NCBI GenBank assembly: GCA_934646185.1
Contig: CAKUEH010000022.1
Location: 1-40,331, forward strand
Length of the DNA: 40,331 nt
Origin: an uncultured Oscillospiraceae bacterium
Lineage (GTDB): Bacteria; Bacillota; Clostridia; Oscillospirales; Oscillospiraceae
Direction of reading: 5' to 3'
Part shown: positions 6,827 through 13,760 of the stretch, piece after piece
Position numbering within the stretch: the first letter of the stretch is position 1
Layout of the letters: every line of letters begins with the position of its first letter
The notes under the pieces: model-generated
What the model was told of the DNA's origin: nothing
The model's input: the letters and a program-made list of their open reading frames with translations, nothing else
Databases searched by the model: none
Made by a program: the position numbers and the translations under genes

Positions 6827-6958
6827 ATGAATTTTGAAGCATTCTTACAGACGCTGCCCATCATGGGCAAGGGCATGGCCGGGATCTTTCTGGTGACGGG
6901 CGTGATCGTGCTTTGCATCCTGATTTTGGGGAAAGCGGGCAACAAACCAGAAAAATAA
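6827..6958 (+). CDS. OadG-like small membrane protein
   Basis: 43 residues with one membrane helix (about 14-35, MAGIFLVTGVIVLCILIL) and a short charged tail KAGNKPEK. The pattern IMGKGMAGIFLV is that of OadG/MmdD-type gamma or delta subunits, which hold the beta subunit and the carboxyltransferase together and help bind Zn2+. It lacks the long His/Pro-rich tail of full gamma subunits. GAGGGG precedes the ATG. It starts 11 bases after the beta-subunit gene and shares its transcript. It is very short, so the family call rests on pattern and context. Confidence 0.72.
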   Translation: MNFEAFLQTLPIMGKGMAGIFLVTGVIVLCILILGKAGNKPEK

Positions 6959-6970
6959 AACAGAACGCTC

Positions 6971-6999
6971 TTGAATCAACATGCGAATGCAGATATAAT
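6971..6999 (+). promoter_or_regulatory. Promoter of the SDR-PHP-kinase operon
   Basis: TTGAAT (6971-6976), 17-base spacer, perfect TATAAT (6994-6999), about 31 bases before the SDR start. The operon is therefore not dependent on the upstream riboswitch transcript. Confidence 0.82.
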
Positions 7000-7030
7000 A
7001 TAGGTACATTTCAAGAAAGAGGGTACTTTT

Positions 7031-7909
7031 ATGTCTGTTGATATGACCAAATGGTGCGAGATCGCAAAGGCCAACATGGGCAAGCGTCCGGCGGGCGAGG
7101 GCCGTCTCGGCGGCAAGATCTGCATCGTGACCGGCGCGGCGCAGGGCTTCGGCAAGGGCATTGCGGAGGAGCTGTATAAAGAGGGCGCGACCATCGTCAT
7201 CGCCGATATGAACGAGCCGCTTGCAAAGCAGGTGGCGGAGGAAATGGGCGAGCGTGCCGTCGCCATCGCCGTCAACGTCTCCGACGAGGAATCCGTCGCG
7301 CACATGGTCGCGCAGACGGTCGAGCTGTTCGGCGGGCTGGATCTGATGCTCTCGAACGCGGGCGTCGTCCGCTCCGGCCCCATCGCGCACGTCGAGAAGA
7401 AGGACTTCGACTTCGTCACCAGCGTCAACTACACCGGCTTCTTCCTCTGCGCGAAATACGCCGCCATCATCATGGAGGCCGAGCACGAGGCGGACCCCGA
7501 GGCGATGTTCGACATCGTCACGCTGAATTCCAAGTCCGGCTTGGAAGGCTCCAACAAGAATTTTGCCTACGCGGGCTCCAAATTCGGCGGCATCGGTCTG
7601 ACGCAGTCGTTCGCGCTCGAGCTGTGCGCGTACAACATCAAGGTCAACGCGGTCTGCCCGGGCAACTTCCTCGACGGTCCGCTGTGGTCCGATCCGGTCC
7701 GCGGTCTGTTCGTGCAGTATCTCGAGGCGGGCAAGGTCCCCGGCGCGAAGACCGTCGCCGACGTGCGCCGCTACTACGAGGCCAAGGTGCCGATGAACCG
7801 CGGCTGCCTGCCCGTCGACGTGGCGCGCGCCGTCATGTACTGCGTCGAGCAGAAGTATGAGACCGGTCAGGCCATCCCCGTCACCGGCGGTCAGGTCATG
7901 CTGAACTGA
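7031..7909 (+). CDS. SDR-family NAD(P)-dependent oxidoreductase
   Basis: 292 residues, classical short-chain dehydrogenase. Cofactor motif TGAAQGFG is at 34-41, SNAG at 108-111, and the catalytic set is S167, Y180 and K184 (YAGSK). An acidic residue after the second strand (IADMNE, D59) suggests NAD preference. The tail GGQVMLN is normal. The N-terminal 25 residues (MTKWCEIAKANMGKRP) precede the Rossmann core and recall sorbitol-6-phosphate dehydrogenase-like proteins. First gene of an operon with a PHP-domain protein and a rhamnulokinase, so the substrate is probably a sugar, sugar alcohol or sugar phosphate. Confidence 0.9.
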   Translation: MSVDMTKWCEIAKANMGKRPAGEGRLGGKICIVTGAAQGFGKGIAEELYKEGATIVIADMNEPLAKQVAEEMGERAVAIAVNVSDEESVAHMVAQTVELFGGLDLMLSNAGVVRSGPIAHVEKKDFDFVTSVNYTGFFLCAKYAAIIMEAEHEADPEAMFDIVTLNSKSGLEGSNKNFAYAGSKFGGIGLTQSFALELCAYNIKVNAVCPGNFLDGPLWSDPVRGLFVQYLEAGKVPGAKTVADVRRYYEAKVPMNRGCLPVDVARAVMYCVEQKYETGQAIPVTGGQVMLN

Positions 7910-7919
7910 GGGCCGCGCA

Positions 7920-9089
7920 ATGATCGAGATCAGCATTCTGAACAGACTCAACGCGCCCACGCGGGAAGAGCGGCTCGCAAACCTCAAGGAGGTCCTGAAA
8001 ACGACCGAATTCCCGCCCATGGTGCCGCAGTACATCAACAACCATATCCATACGACCTATTCCTTCTCGCCCTACTCCCCCACCGCCGCGGTTTACGCCG
8101 CGCGGATGGAGGGTCTGTGCACGGCGGGCATCATCGACCATGACTCCATCTCCGGCGCGCGGGAATTCCTCGCGGCGGCAGAGCTCGTCGGCATGCCCGT
8201 GACCGTCGGCATGGAGTGCCGTGTTTCGATGGACGGCACGGCGCTTCAGGGCAAGCGCACCAACAACCCCGATCAGGTCGGCGTCAGCTACATGACCATC
8301 CAGTCCGTCCCGCACGACAAAATTGAAGCGCTCAACGCATGGTTCGCGCCCTATCGCGCGGCCAGAGGCCGCCGGAACCGCGCGATGGTCGAAAAAATCA
8401 ACGCGCTGCTGGACGGCATCGCGCTGGACTACAACCGCGACGTGCTCCCGCTGAGTGAAGCAAAGGAAGACGGCGGCGTGACCGAGCGGCATCTGATGTA
8501 CGCGCTGGCAAAGAAAATGGTCGAAAAGGCCGGAAAGGGTCAGCCGATGGTCGACTATCTTGCCTCCATCGGCCTGAGCCTCAGTGAAAAGCAGAAGAAC
8601 CAGATGCTCGATACCGCGTATCCGTTCTACGAGTACGATCTGCTGGGCATTCTGAAATCCGCGTTCGTGCCGAAAATTTACATTGACGCAACGGACGAAT
8701 GCCCGAACGTGCGCGATGTGGCCAAGCTGTGCAAGGATATTGACGCGCTTTTGTGCTACGCCTATCTCGGCGACGTGACGGCCTCCGTCACGGGCGACAA
8801 GAAGGCGCAGAAGTTCGAGGACGACTATCTGGACGACGTGATCGCCTGCATCAAAGACTGCGGCATCCGCGCCGTCACCTACATGCCGACCCGCAACACG
8901 CCGGAGCAGCTGACCAGACTTCGCCGTCTGTGCGGCGAAAACGGCCTGTTCCAGGTCTCCGGCGAGGACATCAACTCCCCGCGCCAGTCGTTCGTCATCA
9001 GGGCCATGGAAAACCCGCTGTTTGCCAACCTGATCGACGCGACATGGAAGCTGATTGAGCACGAAAAGACCGGCTCCGCCATCTGCTGA
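7920..9089 (+). CDS. PHP-domain metal-dependent hydrolase-like protein
   Basis: 389 residues. PHP-type ligands are visible: HIH (H42, H44), IIDHDS (D73, H74, D75) and GMECRV (E99). Near the end, where many PHP proteins have GxDxH, this one reads GEDINSPRQS with D350 and N352, so the last His ligand is replaced. The family includes phosphoesterases such as histidinol phosphatase and 3',5'-nucleoside bisphosphate phosphatases. A phosphatase, phosphoesterase or lyase acting on a sugar phosphate is plausible here, but I do not recognise a named function. It begins 10 bases after the SDR stop and lies 25 bases before the rhamnulokinase. Confidence 0.8.
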   Translation: MIEISILNRLNAPTREERLANLKEVLKTTEFPPMVPQYINNHIHTTYSFSPYSPTAAVYAARMEGLCTAGIIDHDSISGAREFLAAAELVGMPVTVGMECRVSMDGTALQGKRTNNPDQVGVSYMTIQSVPHDKIEALNAWFAPYRAARGRRNRAMVEKINALLDGIALDYNRDVLPLSEAKEDGGVTERHLMYALAKKMVEKAGKGQPMVDYLASIGLSLSEKQKNQMLDTAYPFYEYDLLGILKSAFVPKIYIDATDECPNVRDVAKLCKDIDALLCYAYLGDVTASVTGDKKAQKFEDDYLDDVIACIKDCGIRAVTYMPTRNTPEQLTRLRRLCGENGLFQVSGEDINSPRQSFVIRAMENPLFANLIDATWKLIEHEKTGSAIC

Positions 9090-9114
9090 GCCAAGACGAA
9101 AGGGGCATGACACC

Positions 9115-10578
9115 ATGAGAAACCTGTTGGCGTTCGACCTCGGCGCGAGCAACGGCCGCGCGATTTTGGGCCAGTTCGACGGCGAGAAGCTCACCATGCG
9201 CGAGCTGCACCGGTTTGAAAACAACTACATCGAGATGAACGGCGTGTTCTATTGGGATCTGCCGTATCTCTACAACCAGCTCAAGCAGGGTTTGCTGGCG
9301 TTCAAGAACGCGAACGTCGGCGAGCTTGACTGCATCGGCATCGACACCTGGGGCGTAGACTATGGCCTGCTCGACAAAAACGGCCAGCTGCTGTCCAATC
9401 CCCGGTCGTACCGCTACGCGCTCGACGAGGATATGGAGGCCGTCTGGAAGACCGTCGATTTCCCGACGCTCTTTGCCCGCACGGGCATCGCAACCATGAA
9501 TTTCAACACCGTCTACCAGCTCTACCGCCGCAAACTGCAGGGCGATCCCGCGCTGGACGCGGCCGAGACGATGCTGTTGATGCCGGATCTGCTGGGCTTC
9601 TTCCTGACGGGCGAAGCGAAGACGGAATACACCAACGCGACGACCTCCATGCTCTATAACCCCACTGCAAAGGACTGGGACTGGAAAACGATCGACGCGC
9701 TGGGCCTGCCGCGTAAGATCTTCACAAAGCTCGACCGCGCGGGTGCGCTGCGCGGAACGCTCCGCCCGGAGCTTGCGGAAGAGCTGGGCATCAATCAGGC
9801 GCATTTTGCCGCCGTCGGCACGCATGACACGGCCTCCGCCGTGGCCGCCATCCCCGGCACGGGCAGCTTTGCGTTCTGCTCGTCGGGTACTTGGTCGCTG
9901 TTCGGCGTGGAGACGGACGAGCCGATTTTGTCCGACGCGGTTCGCGACGCGAATTTCTCGAACGAGGGTACGATCCAGGGCGGCTTCCGGCCTCTGAAAA
10001 ACATCATGGGCCTGTGGCTCATCCAGGAATGCCGCCGCGATTGGCAGAAAGCCGGTCAGAGCCTCAGCTGGAACGACATTGTCGAGGAAGCAAAGAAGGC
10101 CGAGCCCTTCCGCTCCATCATCGATCCCGACTACGGCGAATTCTTCGCCGGCGGCCGGATGGTCGAGAAGATCCAGGACTTCTGCCGCGAGACGAACCAG
10201 CCGGTACCCGAGACCGTCGGGCAGATCGCGCGGTGCATCTACGAGTCGCTGGCGCTCAAGTACCGCTGGGCGCTGGAGCGTCTGGAGGAGATCAAGGGCC
10301 AGCGCATCGACACGCTGAACATCGTCGGCGGCGGCTGCCAGAACAGGCTGCTGGACCAGTTTGCGGCGGATTCCATCGACCGCCCGGTCATCACCGGCCC
10401 GGTCGAGGGCGCGGCCATCGGCAATCTGCTCGCGCAGGCCATGGCGCTGGGCGATATCCGGACGATGGACGAGCTGCGCGCCGTCGTGCGCCGCTCCGAG
10501 GCCGTCAATACCTACGAGCCGCACCACACGCCCGAATGGGAAGCCGCGTATCAGAAGCTGCTGTCGTTCGGCAAATAA
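9115..10578 (+). CDS. rhaB: FGGY-family carbohydrate kinase, rhamnulokinase-like
   Basis: 487 residues, the normal length for RhaB. The N-terminal ATPase-fold segment LLAFDLGASNGRAILGQFDG and the catalytic-Asp region GIDTWGVDYGLLD are typical, as are THDTASAVAA, CSSGTWSLFGVE and the C-terminal NIVGGGCQNRLLDQFAAD. Rhamnulokinase phosphorylates L-rhamnulose at O1. No rhamnose isomerase or rhamnulose-1-phosphate aldolase is nearby; instead it is third in an operon with an SDR and a PHP-domain protein, so its true substrate may be another ketose. AAAGGGG precedes the ATG. A hairpin follows the stop. Confidence 0.88.
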   Translation: MRNLLAFDLGASNGRAILGQFDGEKLTMRELHRFENNYIEMNGVFYWDLPYLYNQLKQGLLAFKNANVGELDCIGIDTWGVDYGLLDKNGQLLSNPRSYRYALDEDMEAVWKTVDFPTLFARTGIATMNFNTVYQLYRRKLQGDPALDAAETMLLMPDLLGFFLTGEAKTEYTNATTSMLYNPTAKDWDWKTIDALGLPRKIFTKLDRAGALRGTLRPELAEELGINQAHFAAVGTHDTASAVAAIPGTGSFAFCSSGTWSLFGVETDEPILSDAVRDANFSNEGTIQGGFRPLKNIMGLWLIQECRRDWQKAGQSLSWNDIVEEAKKAEPFRSIIDPDYGEFFAGGRMVEKIQDFCRETNQPVPETVGQIARCIYESLALKYRWALERLEEIKGQRIDTLNIVGGGCQNRLLDQFAADSIDRPVITGPVEGAAIGNLLAQAMALGDIRTMDELRAVVRRSEAVNTYEPHHTPEWEAAYQKLLSFGK

Positions 10579-10585
10579 ACTGCGC

Positions 10586-10617
10586 AAAACGCCGGAAGCC
10601 GGAGCTTCCGGCGTTTT
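10586..10617 (+). terminator. Terminator hairpin after the kinase gene
   Basis: AAAACGCCGGAAG (10586-10598) pairs perfectly with CTTCCGGCGTTTT (10605-10617). The only U run is inside the right arm, so termination may be partial, with some read-through to the aldehyde dehydrogenase 18 bases downstream. Confidence 0.72.
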
Positions 10618-10634
10618 GAAAAAGGAGAACCACT

Positions 10635-11999
10635 ATGGACATTCAAGAGCTTGTCCGCGCGCAGCGGGAGTATTTCCTCTCCGGCGCAACGCGGTCTTAT
10701 GCGTTCCGGATGGAACAGCTGAAAAAGCTGCAGCAGGCGCTGCGGGCAAACGAGACGCGTCTGGAGCAGGCCATGTATCAGGACTTCCGCAAGGCCCCGA
10801 TGGAGGTCTACATGTGCGAGACGGGCATGGTGCTCGAAGAGGTGCGCTTTCATCTGAAGCACCTGAAACGCTGGATGCGCGAGCGCGCCGTCCCGACGCC
10901 GCTGGCGCAGTTTCACGCGAAGAGCTTCGTCTCGCCGGAGCCGTATGGCGTCGCGCTGATCATCTCGCCGTGGAATTACCCCGTCCAGCTCTGCCTATCG
11001 CCGCTGGTCGGCGCGATCTCCGGCGGCAACTGCGCCGTCGTAAAGCCGTCTGCCTATGCGCCCGCGACGAGCGCGGCCATCGCGAAGCTCATCGCGGATA
11101 ATTTTGACCCGCGCTATATCGCCGCCGTCGAGGGCGGACGCGCAGAAAACAGTGCGCTGCTGTCGCAGCGCTTCGACACCATTTTCTTCACCGGCAGCGT
11201 TGCCGTCGGAAAGGTCGTGATGGAGGCCGCGGCCAAACACCTCACGCCCGTCACGCTGGAGCTCGGCGGCAAGAGCCCCGTCATCGTGGACAAAACCGCC
11301 GATATAAAGCTCGCCGCGCGGCGCATCGCGTTCGGCAAGGTCTTAAACGCCGGACAGACCTGCGTGGAGCCGGACTATCTGCTGATCGAGCGGCCGGTCA
11401 AGACCGCGTTCATTGAGGCATACAAACAGGCGCTGCAGGAATTCTTCCCGGACGGCACGATGGACGAAATGCCCGTGATCGTGTCGGAAAAGCACTTTGC
11501 CCGCGTGACAGGGCTGCTGAAAAACCAGACGGCCGCGGTCGGCGGCACATACGACGAAAAAACGCGCTTCGTCGCGCCCACGCTGCTGAACGGCGTCTCG
11601 CCGGACAGCCCCGTCATGCAGGAAGAGATTTTTGGGCCGATCCTGCCCATGCTGGAATTTGACCGGCTGGACGAGGCCATCGATTTCATCCGCAGCCGGG
11701 AAAAGCCGCTGGCGCTGTATCTGTTCACATCCGACAAGCAGGCAGAGCGCCGCGTGCTGGACACCTGCTCCTTTGGCGGCGGCTGCATCAACGACACGAT
11801 CATCCATCTTGCCACCACGCACATGCCCTTCGGCGGCGTGGGGAACAGCGGCATGGGCAGTTATCACGGCAAAAAGAGCTTCGAGACGTTCACGCACGCA
11901 CGCAGCATCGTCAAAAGATCCACCTGGCTCGATCTTCCGATGCGGTATCATCCGTATTCAGAAAAAAAGCTCGGACTGGTGAAGAAATTTATGAAGTAA
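10635..11999 (+). CDS. Aldehyde dehydrogenase, class 3 type
   Basis: 454 residues, the short class-3/fatty-aldehyde type. SPWNYP holds N114, LELGGKSP holds the general base E209, and NAGQTCVEPDY holds the nucleophile C243. The end MPFGGVGNSGMGSYHGKKSF is characteristic of this subclass. It oxidises an aldehyde to the acid with NAD(P). AAAAAGGAG precedes the ATG. It follows the SDR-PHP-kinase operon after a hairpin with a poor U tract and might handle a lactaldehyde-like product of that pathway, but this is only positional inference. No hydrophobic C-terminal anchor is seen. Confidence 0.92.
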   Translation: MDIQELVRAQREYFLSGATRSYAFRMEQLKKLQQALRANETRLEQAMYQDFRKAPMEVYMCETGMVLEEVRFHLKHLKRWMRERAVPTPLAQFHAKSFVSPEPYGVALIISPWNYPVQLCLSPLVGAISGGNCAVVKPSAYAPATSAAIAKLIADNFDPRYIAAVEGGRAENSALLSQRFDTIFFTGSVAVGKVVMEAAAKHLTPVTLELGGKSPVIVDKTADIKLAARRIAFGKVLNAGQTCVEPDYLLIERPVKTAFIEAYKQALQEFFPDGTMDEMPVIVSEKHFARVTGLLKNQTAAVGGTYDEKTRFVAPTLLNGVSPDSPVMQEEIFGPILPMLEFDRLDEAIDFIRSREKPLALYLFTSDKQAERRVLDTCSFGGGCINDTIIHLATTHMPFGGVGNSGMGSYHGKKSFETFTHARSIVKRSTWLDLPMRYHPYSEKKLGLVKKFMK

Positions 12000-12012
12000 T
12001 TGCGCACGCACC

Positions 12013-12131
12013 AAGGCTCCCCTTCCAGGGGCCGATTCCCCCTATCAGGGGGAAATGGCCCGAAGGGCCAATAGGGGTAGGGATGCTGGCGCGAAGCGCC
12101 TGAGAGGTCGCAGCAGGCAGCGGCAAGAAGT
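12013..12131 (+). repeat. Dispersed repeat, GCTCCCC...GCAGCAGGCAGC family, copy 1
   Basis: Contains nested hairpins (CCCCTTCCAGGGG, TTCCCCCTATCAGGGGGAA, GGCCCGAAGGGCC, GCGCGAAGCGC). The part TAGGGATGCTGG to GCAGCAGGCAGC is repeated at 25941-26023. It lies directly after the aldehyde dehydrogenase gene and could act as its transcription end. Confidence 0.78.
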
Positions 12132-12198
12132 ATCAATCCGATGCATCTTCGTATGCACTAGCAAATTTGCAAAAATGCAAATTATTTTCAAAATCCTC

Positions 12199-12227
12199 TT
12201 GACAAACCGGACTCTCCTCGCTATACT
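12199..12227 (+). promoter_or_regulatory. Promoter of the PerR-like regulator gene
   Basis: Consensus TTGACA (12199-12204), 17-base spacer, TATACT (12222-12227). A Fur-family operator lies just downstream over the expected start site. Confidence 0.9.
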
Positions 12228-12237
12228 ATAACCGTAA

Positions 12238-12252
12238 TGATAACTATTATCA
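12238..12252 (+). promoter_or_regulatory. Fur/PerR-family operator (7-1-7 inverted repeat)
   Basis: TGATAAC-T-ATTATCA, one mismatch from the B. subtilis Fur-box spelling TGATAATNATTATCA and close to the PerR box TTATAATNATTATAA. It overlaps the start site predicted from the promoter at 12199, which suggests repression of the regulator by itself. Confidence 0.78.
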
Positions 12253-12279
12253 ATATCAATTCAGCAAGGAGGCCAGCCA

Positions 12280-12681
12280 ATGTCCATTGTCCGCAAGCAC
12301 AGCCATAAGCGCGACGCAATCCTCGAATGTCTGCGCTGCACGACGAGCCATCCGACGGCGGAATGGGTCTACACGCAGCTCAAGCCCACCATCCCCGATC
12401 TGTCGCTCGCGACGGTCTATCGGAATCTCGCCATGTTCAAGGCCGAGGGTACGATCGATTCCGTCGGTGTCTACGACGGGCTTGAACGCTTTGACTTCCG
12501 CACCGATCCGCACGCGCACTTCATCTGCCGTCTCTGCGGTGCGGTCAGCGATATCAACTGGCTTGAGCTTCCCGACGATACCCTCTCCGAGGTCGAACGG
12601 CAGACCGGCGCAAAGGTCGAAAGCTGCCGCATCGCCGTCACCGGCGTCTGCGCCGACTGCGTAAAAAAGGACGCGCATTGA
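12280..12681 (+). CDS. perR: Fur-family transcriptional regulator, PerR-like
   Basis: 133 residues: N-terminal winged helix with HPTAEWVYTQL and LSLATVYRNLAMF, then a C-terminal metal and dimer domain. The five regulatory ligands of PerR align: H24, D72 (RFDF), H78 and H80 (PHAH) and D91 (SDINW). Asp at the last position is the PerR signature, where Fur has Glu. Structural zinc is held by C83, C86, C124 and C127. Sensing of peroxide by Fe-catalysed His oxidation is therefore likely. AAGGAGG lies 7 bases before the ATG. The genes behind it encode peroxide-reducing proteins. The operator spelling is more Fur-like, so an iron-responsive role is the alternative. Confidence 0.88.
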   Translation: MSIVRKHSHKRDAILECLRCTTSHPTAEWVYTQLKPTIPDLSLATVYRNLAMFKAEGTIDSVGVYDGLERFDFRTDPHAHFICRLCGAVSDINWLELPDDTLSEVERQTGAKVESCRIAVTGVCADCVKKDAH

Positions 12682-12707
12682 CATTCATCTATCCACAATT
12701 CTATTAT
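12678..12707 (+). promoter_or_regulatory. Promoter of the rubrerythrin operon
   Basis: TTGACA (12678-12683) includes the TGA stop of the regulator gene; 18-base spacer; TATTAT (12702-12707). The -10 is embedded in CTATTATCAA, the same 10 bases found in the operator at 12244-12253. Confidence 0.68.
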
Positions 12708-12736
12708 CAAACTTATTAAAACGGAGGAATTTTATC

Positions 12737-13324
12737 ATGAAGAAATTTGTTTGCAAGGTCTGCGGTTACATCTACGAAGGCGAAGCTGCCCCGGCGGAAT
12801 GCCCCGTCTGTCATGCGAAGAGCAACATGTTCGAAGAGGTCAAGGGCGAGCTGACCCTGGCTGCCGAGCACGAGTACGGCGTCTACGCCAAGACCGTCAA
12901 GAACAACCCCGACGTCTCCGAGGCCGACAAGAAGTATATCTTTGACCAGCTCAAGGCCAACTTCAACGGCGAATGCTCCGAGGTCGGCATGTACCTGTGC
13001 ATGGCCCGCATCGCCCATCGCGAGGGCTATCCCGAGATCGGCCTGTACTGGGAAAAGGCCGCTTACGAAGAGGCGGAGCACGCCGCCAAGTTCGCCGAGA
13101 TGCTCGGCGAAGATCTCGAGCCCAACATGAAGGCCACCACGAAGGACAACCTCAAGTGGCGCGTCGACTGCGAATTCGGCGCGACCCAGGGCAAGTTTGA
13201 CCTCGCCAAGTGCGCCAAGCAGAACAACCTCGACGCCATCCACGACACCGTCCATGAGATGGCCAAGGACGAAGCAAGACACGGCCGCGCGCTCAAGGGT
13301 CTGCTCGACCGCTACTTCAAGTAA
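12737..13324 (+). CDS. Reverse rubrerythrin (NADH peroxidase type)
   Basis: 195 residues. The rubredoxin-like Fe(Cys)4 domain is at the N-terminus (C6, C9, C22, C25), the reverse of classical rubrerythrin, followed by a four-helix diiron domain from about residue 38. Diiron ligands lie in AAEHEYGVYA, GECSEVGMYLCMARIA, YEEAEHAAKF and KDEARHGRAL. This type reduces H2O2 with electrons from NADH through rubredoxin partners in anaerobes. CGGAGGAA precedes the ATG. The next two genes encode a BFD-like protein and a rubredoxin, a plausible electron relay, and a PerR-like repressor stands upstream. Confidence 0.94.
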   Translation: MKKFVCKVCGYIYEGEAAPAECPVCHAKSNMFEEVKGELTLAAEHEYGVYAKTVKNNPDVSEADKKYIFDQLKANFNGECSEVGMYLCMARIAHREGYPEIGLYWEKAAYEEAEHAAKFAEMLGEDLEPNMKATTKDNLKWRVDCEFGATQGKFDLAKCAKQNNLDAIHDTVHEMAKDEARHGRALKGLLDRYFK

Positions 13325-13325
13325 G

Positions 13326-13529
13326 ATGGACTACACGGAAAACACCGTGATCTGCAACTGCAAGCATGTGACCTTGGCGGACATTGACAACGCTCTACAG
13401 AGGAGCGCGCACTTCTCCGATGTGGAGAAGGAGTTTGCCGAGGTGCAGAAGCTGACCAGCTGCTCGACCGGCTGCGGCGGCTGCCACGATAAGATCATGG
13501 CAGTCCTCTCCGAGCGGCTCAGCGGCTGA
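13326..13529 (+). CDS. BFD-like [2Fe-2S]-binding protein
   Basis: 67 residues, the size of a free bacterioferritin-associated-ferredoxin-like domain. Ligands CNC (C10, C12) and GCGGC (C50, C53) fit the CxC...CxxC pattern, with an extra C46. ICNCKHVTLADIDNAL is typical for the fold. It starts one base after the rubrerythrin stop, so it is surely cotranscribed and probably coupled. Role inferred: electron transfer to or from the rubrerythrin or the rubredoxin that follows. The start at 13326 was chosen because a longer frame would overlap rubrerythrin by 130 bases. Confidence 0.86.
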   Translation: MDYTENTVICNCKHVTLADIDNALQRSAHFSDVEKEFAEVQKLTSCSTGCGGCHDKIMAVLSERLSG

Positions 13530-13549
13530 GAACAAAGGAGAATTTGAAC

Positions 13550-13708
13550 ATGAAATATGTCTGCGATATCTGCGGCTATGTCTATGACCCCGAGCTCGGC
13601 GATCCTGACAATGGCGTAGCCCCCGGCACACCTTGGGAAGAAGTCCCCGAAGACTGGGTCTGCCCGCTCTGCTCGGTCGGCAAAGACCAGTTCAGCGAAG
13701 AAGCATAA
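13550..13708 (+). CDS. Rubredoxin
   Basis: 52 residues, the standard size. Iron ligands are C5, C8, C38 and C41 in YVCDICGYVYDP and DWVCPLCSVGKDQF; DNGVAPGTPWEEVPEDW is the usual middle. It carries single electrons, probably to the reverse rubrerythrin encoded upstream. AAAGGAG lies 10 bases before the ATG. It is the last gene of the cluster and is followed by a strong hairpin. Confidence 0.96.
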   Translation: MKYVCDICGYVYDPELGDPDNGVAPGTPWEEVPEDWVCPLCSVGKDQFSEEA

Positions 13709-13712
13709 GCAA

Positions 13713-13742
13713 AAGCGGCTGCCTCGTGTGAGGCAGCCGCTT
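13713..13742. terminator. Hairpin between convergent rubredoxin and M56 genes
   Basis: AAGCGGCTGCCTC (13713-13725) pairs perfectly with GAGGCAGCCGCTT (13730-13742) around GTGT. U tracts are short on both sides; it may serve both directions. Confidence 0.75.
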
Positions 13743-13760
13743 ACTTTATGTTTCTGCGTT

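Noticed and set aside
8998..10587. A 529-residue frame antisense to the kinase gene
   Set aside because: Shadow; it crosses operon borders and has no start signal.
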